A stretch of DNA of 9,774 bases from Patescibacteria group bacterium. GTDB taxonomy: Bacteria; Patescibacteria; Microgenomatia; Daviesbacterales; UBA10151. Of the stretch, positions 1-5,150 are shown piece by piece. Where the stretch lies: positions 1-9,774 of the forward strand of contig JAMDBX010000073.1 of the NCBI GenBank assembly GCA_023487645.1. Reading direction: 5' to 3'. Every line of letters starts with the position of its first letter. Positions within the stretch are counted from its first letter, which is position 1. The translations under genes were made by a program, and so were the position numbers. The notes beneath the pieces are model-generated. The model had not been told where the DNA came from, did not search any database, and saw only the letters and a program-made list of their open reading frames with translations.

Positions 1-25
1 TTCTTTCTTCTTAAACTATAATGAT
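1..25 (-). repeat. Left arm of a 25-bp perfect inverted repeat
   Basis: Bases 1-25 are the exact reverse complement of 649-673. The match starts at the window edge, so the true repeat may be longer. This arm lies inside the coding frame of the lipoprotein gene (about residues 169-177). Confidence 0.85.
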
Positions 26-533
26 TCGCATACAAATTTTTTATTCTAGGATCATTGTCTACCTGGTCTCCAGTCATTCCCGGAGCGGGTATCTTTGTCA
101 TTTCTGACGCAATTGTAGTTGTCACATCGGCACTAGGAAAATCAACCCCTAAGGGGTTGGGGCCACCGACTATTCCTCCATCAATCGACCACAGCGAAGC
201 TTTATGTTTAGGGCTAGGCGCACAAGCTGCTACCAATGCCGTACCAACAGCACCAGCCACCATCCTCCCAAACTGTCTTCTGGTATATTTTTCCCCAAAA
301 AGTGATTCAACTTTGTTGGACGCATCCATGAATAATTTCAAAGGGGTAGGTATAAACTTATCTAATAAATTAGTTTGAATAAGATGTTTAGGATCAAATT
401 GAGAAGCAATTCGTTCTTGAACTTGCTTAACAAAATATGTAAAAACATCTCTGCGTGTTCCAGAATCAGGCTGAGGTGCCACCTCCACCGTTGGAAAGTC
501 GTTATTTAATCCATCTTGCTCTCGTTCAGTCAT
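1..533 (-). CDS. Predicted Tat-exported lipoprotein, N-terminal part (runs off left edge)
   Basis: An open frame starts with ATG at 533 and is still open at base 1, giving 177 visible residues. Residues 84-91 read TRRQFGRM, a twin-arginine motif. A hydrophobic Ala/Gly/Val stretch follows and ends in VAAC with Cys104, a lipobox. The protein is therefore probably exported folded by the Tat system and lipid-anchored outside the membrane. Residues 105-177 begin a Pro/Ser/Thr-rich exported part of unknown family. Oddly, 84 residues precede the twin arginines, far more than a usual Tat n-region. Met69 would give a conventional signal, but no Shine-Dalgarno or promoter precedes it, whereas a near-consensus promoter sits 11 bases upstream of Met1. 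The last visible codons lie in an inverted repeat (1-25 with 649-673). The gene and export signal are well supported; the function is unknown. Confidence 0.72.
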   Translation of the reverse strand, partial: MTEREQDGLNNDFPTVEVAPQPDSGTRRDVFTYFVKQVQERIASQFDPKHLIQTNLLDKFIPTPLKLFMDASNKVESLFGEKYTRRQFGRMVAGAVGTALVAACAPSPKHKASLWSIDGGIVGGPNPLGVDFPSADVTTTIASEMTKIPAPGMTGDQVDNDPRIKNLYANHYSLRRK

Positions 534-544
534 AATACTTTGGT

Positions 545-573
545 AATATACTATAGGGCAGGAATAATGTCAA
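545..573 (-). promoter_or_regulatory. Sigma70-type promoter of the Tat lipoprotein gene
   Basis: The minus strand reads TTGACA (568-573), a 17-base spacer and TATATT (545-550). Only 11 bases separate the -10 box from the ATG at 533, so the expected transcript start near 538 leaves about 5 bases of leader and no room for a Shine-Dalgarno site. Confidence 0.75.
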
Positions 574-648
574 GGCTAAAAATATATTCATGATAAATAA
601 AATAAACAAGACAAAATCTATAAGGATTGATGCCATAAAAATTAACTT

Positions 649-673
649 ATCATTATAGTTTAAGAAGAAAGAA
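649..673 (+). repeat. Right arm of a 25-bp perfect inverted repeat
   Basis: This is the exact reverse complement of bases 1-25. The enclosed segment, about 620 bp, holds the lipoprotein promoter and 5' coding part. If the segment inverted, the lipoprotein frame would continue past this arm for about 23 codons and stop with TGA at 741-743. Confidence 0.85.
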
Positions 674-714
674 AGGAAATTGTAATAAATTTGTTAAAGT
701 AAGGTTGCAACAAA

Positions 715-753
715 TGTTGGGTGCTCATCCCTGCCCTAGATGAGCTCCCAACA
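715..753. repeat. Long stem-loop (14 bp, one mismatch)
   Basis: Arms 715-729 and 739-753 pair over 14 of 15 positions with a single T-T mismatch around a 9-base loop. No T-run follows, so it is not a typical intrinsic terminator. It may be part of a structured RNA or a mobile palindromic unit. Confidence 0.6.
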
Positions 754-761
754 CCAATTAC

Positions 762-858
762 AACCTCAATAAAATTGAGGGGTTGACCCTTCGACTGGTT
801 CGACTTCGCTCACCACAAGTCCACTCAGGGTGAACCTGAATGAAATTGAGGGGTTGAC
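762..858. repeat. Palindromic REP-like element between 26-nt direct repeats
   Basis: Segments 762-787 and 833-858 are direct copies, 26 bases with two mismatches and a 71-base period. In the left copy CCTCAAT/ATTGAGG can fold into a small hairpin. In the right copy the same hairpin is disturbed by one change. Between them, 786-831 is an imperfect palindrome ending in ACCCT and AGGGT. Read on the minus strand, its ends (CCCTGAG at one, TCGAAGGG at the other) resemble the CCTGAGCTTGTCGAAGG core found inside radA at 9131-9147. This looks like a dispersed intergenic repeat. Confidence 0.55.
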
Positions 859-960
859 AAGACTTCCATTTTATGGAAATCTAATATTAGACATAACTTC
901 TAACTGCTCTTGAAGTTATATCCAAGAAAAGAGGCATTGCCTCAATTCGAAATTAACAAA

Positions 961-1006
961 GGGCATTGCTATTCGAGTCCGTCTGCGGTAGTAATGCTCT
1001 TTTTTT
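961..1006 (+). terminator. Intrinsic terminator, plus strand
   Basis: An 11-bp stem (961-971 with 989-999, two G-U pairs) with a 17-base loop is followed directly by seven T. It would end a rightward transcript, but no plus-strand gene precedes it in the window. That suggests an unrecognised RNA or small transcript upstream. The loop contains AGTCCGTCTGC (976-986), shared with the next hairpin. Confidence 0.65.
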
Positions 1007-1050
1007 ATGGTCTAAATACCCTATCTCTCTATATTTTTAAAGTACTTATT

Positions 1051-1091
1051 AAAAAGGTTTCTTAGTCCGTCTGCTACCAAGAAACTTTTTT
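1051..1091. terminator. Bidirectional terminator below the 43-codon gene
   Basis: GGTTTCTT (1056-1063) pairs with 1079-1086. The flanking A-run (1051-1055) and T-run (1086-1091) extend the stem and provide a T-tract on both strands. On the minus strand it begins at the stop codon of the 43-codon gene. Its loop holds AGTCCGTCTGC (1064-1074) on the plus strand, the same 11-mer as in the loop of the 961-1006 terminator. Confidence 0.65.
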
Positions 1092-1221
1092 AACCTCTAA
1101 CCATCAAAATTAATTTCTGATCAGAATCTGATAAAACCTTTTTTACCTGTTCCACCACTGCGTCGGTGCGTTTGTAATCCAACCTCCTGAGCTTGGTTTG
1201 AGCCTTTTTTAAGTTTAACAT
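1090..1221 (-). CDS. Small basic protein of unknown function (43 aa)
   Basis: ATG at 1221 opens a 43-codon frame ending in TAA at 1090-1092. The product begins MLNLKKAQTKLRRL and ends KLILMVRG. It is Lys/Arg-rich, with no Cys and no membrane segment, and probably helical; I do not recognise a family. The case for a real gene is its setting. A TTGACA/extended -10 promoter lies 7 bases upstream and would start transcription at or next to the ATG, and a bidirectional terminator begins at the stop codon. An in-frame upstream ATG (adding MFGE) would overlap the -10 box, so the shorter form is preferred. A chance frame of this length is possible, hence moderate confidence. Confidence 0.5.
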   Translation of the reverse strand: MLNLKKAQTKLRRLDYKRTDAVVEQVKKVLSDSDQKLILMVRG

Positions 1222-1228
1222 CTCCCCA

Positions 1229-1257
1229 AACATAACATAGCCAAAATTATTTGTCAA
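1229..1257 (-). promoter_or_regulatory. Extended -10 promoter of the 43-codon gene
   Basis: The minus strand reads TTGACA (1252-1257), 17 bases, then TGT plus TATGTT (-10 at 1229-1234). The ATG lies 7 bases below the -10 box, so the mRNA should begin at or immediately before the start codon. Confidence 0.65.
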
Positions 1258-1397
1258 TATTTATTAAACCCATAGGATTTTTACTGGTAAAAATTGATAG
1301 GCTTGTAGTTTTATAAATAGGACTACACCTATATATTAGCTCATTAGAACAGTCTAATCTGGGATATACTTTTAGATTTCCACTGGAAAATTGTTAA

Positions 1398-1406
1398 TGT
1401 GGATAA
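1398..1406 (-). promoter_or_regulatory. DnaA-box-like site
   Basis: The minus strand reads TTATCCACA, the classical DnaA 9-mer, 7 bases beyond the stop codon of the PIN-TRAM gene. A tandem pair of the same motif lies at 6286-6305. A single box has little meaning alone. Confidence 0.4.
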
Positions 1407-1413
1407 GTGAAGC

Positions 1414-2346
1414 TTACTGTTCTACCTTTTTCCCAAAAATCATTCTTCCTGCCGGGCCTTGAATAATTTTAGCCACTTCAATGTTGATTTCCCGGCCAAT
1501 TAGGGAAGCAGCTTCCTTGACTACTACCATTGTCCCATCCCTCAGGTATCCTACTCCCTGGTTTTTATCCTTGCCGGGCTGAATGATTTTGACCATCAGT
1601 TCTTCTCCGGGGACAGGTAAAGTCTTTAAAGAATTAGCCAGCTCATTTAGATTTAAAACCCGTACTCCCCGCAAAGTTGCTACCCGGTTTAAGTTAAAAT
1701 CGCAGGTCACAACCCGGCCGTGCAGGGCTTTACCCAAGCGCACCAGTTTGTCGTCAACTGTTTTGCCTGCCAAGTCTTTGTCCCATACCTCCAGTTTAAG
1801 GCCACCGACTTTTTTTAAGGCATCAATAATCTCAAAACCCCGCCTGCCCCGGGCCCTTTTGACGGCATCTGCAGAATCGGCTACTTGTTGCAGCTCGGTT
1901 AGAACAAAGCCGGGAACCAAAATCAGCCCGGCTAAAAACCCGGTCTTGGCCACATCCAAAATCCGGCCGTCAATAATACAGGAAGTATCTAAAATCATCG
2001 CTCCCCCGATACTTAAATTGTCTTCCCCGGAGCCGGTAGATCCGGTGCGTCCGGAAGTAGGTAAAAGAGATAATCCGCGGGAAGAGAGGTTAGTTAACTG
2101 ATTAATGATTTCAAAAGCCACCCGGGTGGTTACCTGCTTAACTAGCCTGGTAGTGGTCTTGACTACCCAGGAGGCCAGGGAAGCAAAAGTTAAAAGGCCC
2201 ACTAAAACCCCGATTAAGCCATAAACAGCCCTCGTTTGGCCAGTGGTAAAAGGAGAAGGTAAAGGTAAAGCTCCACCCAAAAGTACTCCTACCAAACCTA
2301 AAATAAACGCCGTCACCACAGTAGCCCAAAAGTGGAACTTGCTCAC
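1414..2346 (-). CDS. PIN-TRAM domain membrane protein (YacL-like)
   Basis: The 310-residue protein starts with two membrane helices (about 8-30 and 41-62). A short linker leads to a PIN nuclease-fold domain (about 116-235) and a TRAM domain (about 244-308). The PIN acidic residues are present: Asp120 in MILDTS, Glu151 in VLTEL, Asp199 in VDDKL and Asp216 in TCDFN. This is the architecture of B. subtilis YacL, a presumed membrane-tethered, metal-dependent RNase; TRAM domains bind RNA. The catalytic set suggests activity, but the substrate is unknown. The start is GTG at 2346, fixed by a strong AGGAGG at 2354-2359 seven bases upstream. It is the last gene of the kinase operon, 47 bases after the kinase stop codon. 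Confidence 0.88.
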   Translation of the reverse strand: MSKFHFWATVVTAFILGLVGVLLGGALPLPSPFTTGQTRAVYGLIGVLVGLLTFASLASWVVKTTTRLVKQVTTRVAFEIINQLTNLSSRGLSLLPTSGRTGSTGSGEDNLSIGGAMILDTSCIIDGRILDVAKTGFLAGLILVPGFVLTELQQVADSADAVKRARGRRGFEIIDALKKVGGLKLEVWDKDLAGKTVDDKLVRLGKALHGRVVTCDFNLNRVATLRGVRVLNLNELANSLKTLPVPGEELMVKIIQPGKDKNQGVGYLRDGTMVVVKEAASLIGREINIEVAKIIQGPAGRMIFGKKVEQ

Positions 2347-2353
2347 TAAATTT

Positions 2354-2359
2354 CCTCCT
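2354..2359 (-). promoter_or_regulatory. Strong Shine-Dalgarno site of the PIN-TRAM gene
   Basis: AGGAGG on the minus strand lies 7 bases upstream of GTG 2346 and supports that non-ATG start. It is the clearest Shine-Dalgarno in the window and belongs to an operon-internal gene, in contrast to the leaderless-looking first genes. Confidence 0.75.
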
Positions 2360-2393
2360 CTGAAGCTATTTTACCTTGTATGGGATGCCAAGA

Positions 2394-4076
2394 TCAAGCA
2401 AGGGGTAAGGTGAAGCTAAATGTAGTCCCCTGGCCTAAACCTTTAGAAAAAACCTCAATTTTTCCTTTATGGGCCTCAACAATACCTTTAGTAATGACCA
2501 GTCCTAAGCCCGTCCCGCTTTTTTCCCCTGTCCTACCTTTTCCCAGTTGTTCAAATTTGGAAAAAAGTTTAGGTATATCCGAAGGCACAATTCCCTCACC
2601 ACTATCCGTCACCGAAACTAGAATTTGGTTACTTTGAAAATGGGCCCCCAAAGTAATCTTTCCTTTATCTGTATATTTAATGGCATTAGAAAGTAAATTA
2701 TCCAGAACTTGGCCAAGGCGTTTATGGTCAAAGGCCACAGCCGGTAAATTAGGGTCAATCTCGGTCTCTAAATGAAGCATTTTATGATCAACTAAAGGTT
2801 TAAATAAGGCAACTTTTTCATCCAAAAGCTGTTTTAAGTCCCCGACTTTTTCTACTACCACAAACTTTCCGGCCTCCATCTTGGCTACATCGAGTAAATC
2901 ATTAACCAGGGAAAGCATCTCTGTGGTAGTAGATTTAATAATTTCCAAATTCTGTTGCAGATGTTCGCGGGTTAGTTGAGGCATCTCCGAGAGGAGGCCC
3001 TCAGTACCGTAGCTAATCGTTGTCAATGGGGTTCGCAGTTCATGGACCATCATTGCGGTGAAATTTTCCCGCAGTTTCTCCAGTTGCCGCTCTCCGGTAA
3101 CATCATGGAAAACCACCACAATCCCCAGGTGGTAACCAAATTTATCTTTCACCGGTTCGGCATCAATCTGCAAAGCCTTATCTCCAATTTCAAACTCCGT
3201 AACTTTCACCAAACTTTGTTGTTGAAGTGCCTGGCCAATCACCCCCCTCAGGTCAATCTTCCCCCCCAAGGCTGCGGAAATATCGAACAAATTAATTCCT
3301 CTTTTTAAGTCTAAAAGCTTGACTACAGCCTGATTAGCTACCAATAAATTAAAACCGGAATCAACCATCATAATCCCGTCAGTAAGTGAAGAGATCATGG
3401 CCGAAAGTTTCTTTTTTTCGTTTTCTACTACCTGGGTCAATTTGCTTGCTTGAGTGGAAACCTGGGTTAAAATCGTATAAAGGACCGTAGTCTCTACATC
3501 ACCGTAAAGTCCCGGAGTTGGCGAGGCCACATTAATTAAGGCCATCACCTGGCCATTGATGACCAATGGTAAGTTAAAAAAAGAGCCTACGGTCAAATTT
3601 AACCGGTCATCCAGGCTATTGCCGGTGATTGTTTCCTCAACTAAGTTAGGATGAAGCTGATTGCGAACCATCGCGGCAAAAGCTGCCAGCATTTGGTTTT
3701 TAACTTGTTCTAAAAAAATCCTGGATACCGACTCTTTGACTTTTGCCTTAAAAACAATCTTGCCTTCTGGAGCCAGGAGCATATAAGAAACTGCAGAAAA
3801 ATTAACCAGACCTTCCAAAGAATCAGTAATCACCTCCAAAGTTTCCTGAAGGTTGAGGGAATAGCCAGCCCGCTCACTTAAAGAACGTAGCACTTGAAGC
3901 TCCAGCACCCGGCGTTTTAACTCCCGTTCTCTCTTCTGCGCCTCTTGGGTATCTTTTGAGACTGTTGCTTTATATCTTTTCCAGTAGACAAAAACCACAA
4001 TTCCTAAAAGAAGATTGCCTAAAATAGTTAGGATAATGGCCAGGTTATTTAAAATCAGCTCGGCAGGAAAGCCCAT
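2394..4076 (-). CDS. Sensor histidine kinase, TM-GAF-PAS-HisKA-HATPase
   Basis: The 560-residue protein has one N-terminal membrane helix (about 9-31) and a charged coiled coil (35-65). A GAF-like domain (about 66-215) and a PAS domain (about 221-330) follow. The HisKA dimerisation domain carries the phospho-acceptor His345 in MVHELRTP. The catalytic ATPase domain contains the N box DNLLSNAIKY (459-468), G1 DSGEGI (491-496), F box KLFSKFEQ and G2 GTGLGL (521-526). All motifs are intact, so it should autophosphorylate. With no extracytoplasmic loop after the single helix, it likely senses a cytoplasmic or membrane cue through GAF/PAS. It lies 13 bases after the three-helix membrane protein and in the same operon as the response regulator, its probable partner. 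No good Shine-Dalgarno is present, so translation may be coupled. The signal is unknown. Confidence 0.93.
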   Translation of the reverse strand: MGFPAELILNNLAIILTILGNLLLGIVVFVYWKRYKATVSKDTQEAQKRERELKRRVLELQVLRSLSERAGYSLNLQETLEVITDSLEGLVNFSAVSYMLLAPEGKIVFKAKVKESVSRIFLEQVKNQMLAAFAAMVRNQLHPNLVEETITGNSLDDRLNLTVGSFFNLPLVINGQVMALINVASPTPGLYGDVETTVLYTILTQVSTQASKLTQVVENEKKKLSAMISSLTDGIMMVDSGFNLLVANQAVVKLLDLKRGINLFDISAALGGKIDLRGVIGQALQQQSLVKVTEFEIGDKALQIDAEPVKDKFGYHLGIVVVFHDVTGERQLEKLRENFTAMMVHELRTPLTTISYGTEGLLSEMPQLTREHLQQNLEIIKSTTTEMLSLVNDLLDVAKMEAGKFVVVEKVGDLKQLLDEKVALFKPLVDHKMLHLETEIDPNLPAVAFDHKRLGQVLDNLLSNAIKYTDKGKITLGAHFQSNQILVSVTDSGEGIVPSDIPKLFSKFEQLGKGRTGEKSGTGLGLVITKGIVEAHKGKIEVFSKGLGQGTTFSFTLPLA

Positions 4077-4089
4077 TAGCTCTAGTGTA

Positions 4090-4404
4090 CTACTTTATCC
4101 GGCTCATACGGTAGATTTTAAAAGAACCAAACCCTAAAAGGGCAAAACCCAAAATAAACAACAGATGGTAAGTTAGACTAATAGTGTCAGAATCTGCCCA
4201 GGCTGGTGCAGCCAAGGCTAAAAACCCGAGTGAAAGTGACAGCATGCCGGCTCCAAAAGCATAAGTAGAAACGGCCAAAATTCCTTGACGAAGCCGGGCA
4301 GCATTATAAAGAGTCAAAAGGCTGACTAAAAAAGCCATGGCTACGGCCAGCAGACGGGATAAATAAGTGACATTGCTCGTAAAATTAACTGTTAAATTAT
4401 CCAT
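4090..4404 (-). CDS. Small three-helix membrane protein of unknown function
   Basis: The 104-residue protein has predicted membrane segments at about 13-34, 43-68 and 77-97, and a basic C-terminus (FKIYRMSRIK) likely to stay in the cytoplasm. I recognise no family. The ATG at 4404 lies one base after the TGA of the preceding gene (4406-4408), a spacing typical of translational coupling. It sits between the unknown 91-residue gene and the histidine kinase. Because the kinase has only one membrane helix and no outer loop, this protein could serve as its membrane sensor or anchor. That is inference from position only. Confidence 0.75.
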   Translation of the reverse strand: MDNLTVNFTSNVTYLSRLLAVAMAFLVSLLTLYNAARLRQGILAVSTYAFGAGMLSLSLGFLALAAPAWADSDTISLTYHLLFILGFALLGFGSFKIYRMSRIK

Positions 4405-4405
4405 A

Positions 4406-4681
4406 TCATTGTCCGGTGGACAGTTTTATATCCGGATATTTGGCTACCACCGACTCCAAGGTCATTTGCGCAATCTGGCCGGACAAAGACATATACTGTT
4501 TGGCCACTTCCGAAAGCACTTGTTGAGGATCGCCTTCGATTTGGGTAACATTGCCCTCATCGTCTACCGTCATCCCCCCCACCCTCCGGGCCTGCCCTAA
4601 AGCCACGTTAGGCCCCAGCATTAACATCTGCTTTTTTATTAAATCCGTCAACACGTTTTGATATTGAGTTAAAGTATCCAT
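4406..4681 (-). CDS. Unknown 91-aa protein of the two-component operon
   Basis: ATG at 4681 follows the response regulator stop (TAA 4683-4685) after one base, so translation is probably coupled. A longer frame to 4714 would overlap the regulator by 32 bases and is rejected. The product is soluble. An N-terminal helix (about 1-21) leads to PNVALGQARRV and a turn-rich VDDEGNVTQIEGDP (39-52). A second long helix (53-81) and a polar tail close the protein. The helix-hairpin-helix pattern looks like a small signalling or dimerisation module, but I cannot name a family and see no catalytic residues. Its place between regulator and kinase suggests an accessory role in that pathway. Confidence 0.75.
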   Translation of the reverse strand: MDTLTQYQNVLTDLIKKQMLMLGPNVALGQARRVGGMTVDDEGNVTQIEGDPQQVLSEVAKQYMSLSGQIAQMTLESVVAKYPDIKLSTGQ

Positions 4682-4682
4682 A

Positions 4683-5087
4683 TTACGCCGTAGTTGAAGG
4701 TACATCGGAGACATTTTTCAGCACACTGGTCAGCTGCTTAATTTTTTCTACCATTTGCGCCGGCACTACTTGGTACTTAACCAAAATTTCGGAAACCCCC
4801 AGGGATTTAAGTTTGTCGGTATTGATGTCCTCTATATAATTGGTCATTACTACAATCGGCAAAGTTTGCAGACGATGGTCTCCCCGAACGGCGGTCAAAA
4901 AATCCACCAAATCCCCGTCCGGCAACAAAAAATCAGTTAAAACAGCATCAAAAGAAGCAACAGAAAGCTTTTCTTTGGCCTCGGCTAAAGAAAAAGCCTG
5001 CTCTACCTCAAACCCTTCTACCCTAAACTTAATGGCGATCAAATCGCTCATCGCCTTCTCATCTTCAATAATTAAAACTTTAGCCAT
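4683..5087 (-). CDS. Single-domain response regulator (CheY-like)
   Basis: The 134-residue protein is almost entirely a receiver domain. It has the acidic pocket Glu8-Asp9, the phospho-acceptor Asp52 in LTDFLLPDG, Thr82 in VMTN and the conserved Lys104 in LVKYQ. The last 12 or so residues are a polar tail, and there is no DNA-binding output domain. It therefore probably acts by protein contact, as CheY or Spo0F do, perhaps on one of the small proteins encoded downstream. The likely phosphodonor is the histidine kinase of the same operon. The start ATG 5087 has an AAGGA at 5098-5102 (10-base spacing) and its own promoter at 5116-5144. It is the first gene of the signalling operon. Confidence 0.92.
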   Translation of the reverse strand: MAKVLIIEDEKAMSDLIAIKFRVEGFEVEQAFSLAEAKEKLSVASFDAVLTDFLLPDGDLVDFLTAVRGDHRLQTLPIVVMTNYIEDINTDKLKSLGVSEILVKYQVVPAQMVEKIKQLTSVLKNVSDVPSTTA

Positions 5088-5115
5088 TTTAAAAAAGTCC
5101 TTTTACTTACCTATT

Positions 5116-5144
5116 AACATAGAATGTTTCTTCCCTAAAGTCAA
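5116..5144 (-). promoter_or_regulatory. Promoter of the two-component operon
   Basis: The minus strand reads TTGACT (5139-5144), 17 bases, TATGTT (5116-5121). The leader would be about 22 bases and contains AAGGA. A 5-3-5 inverted repeat (AACAT/ATGTT, 5116-5128) overlaps the -10 box and could be an operator, though such a short palindrome may be chance. No terminator separates it from the LytR_C gene above, so readthrough is also possible. Confidence 0.6.
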
Positions 5145-5150
5145 CCGAAA

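Larger units (their letters stand above)
534..1089. other. Gene-free, hairpin-dense intergenic region
   Basis: I find no convincing protein gene here; the longest frames on either strand are about 20 codons without supporting signals. It holds the lipoprotein promoter, the right inverted-repeat arm, and a run of stem-loops: 715-753, 764-780, 864-878 (TTCCAT/ATGGAA), 893-919 (ATAACTTC/GAAGTTAT) and 931-943 (GAGGC/GCCTC). Two terminator-like hairpins follow at 961-1006 and 1051-1091. The stem-loops and plus-strand terminator could belong to a structured plus-strand RNA, but I see no strong plus-strand promoter and recognise no known RNA family. Confidence 0.6.
1222..1413. other. AT-rich spacer between PIN-TRAM gene and 43-codon gene
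   Basis: I see no gene. The spacer holds the promoter of the 43-codon gene, the DnaA-box-like site, and small stem-loops (ATTTTTAC/GTAAAAAT near 1277, TGTAGT/ACTACA near 1303-1326, TTAGA/TCTAA near 1345). None has a convincing T-run, so no clear terminator for the upstream operon is visible. Confidence 0.5.

Noticed and set aside
55..378. Plus-strand frame of 107 codons over the left end
   Set aside because: It is antisense to the lipoprotein gene, which has a promoter, a Tat motif and a lipobox; the plus frame has no supporting signals.
786..836. tRNA or CRISPR-like structure around GGTTCGAC
   Set aside because: The T-loop-like string has no matching stem, acceptor or anticodon arm, and there are only two copies of the direct repeat, without regular spacers.
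1583..2101. Plus-strand frame of 172 codons
   Set aside because: It lies opposite the PIN domain, whose catalytic residues are all present on the minus strand; the plus product is a low-complexity Ser/Lys/Pro shadow.
4682..4714. Longer start for the 91-residue protein
   Set aside because: It would overlap the response regulator by 32 bases; ATG 4681 gives the one-base spacing seen at the next junction.
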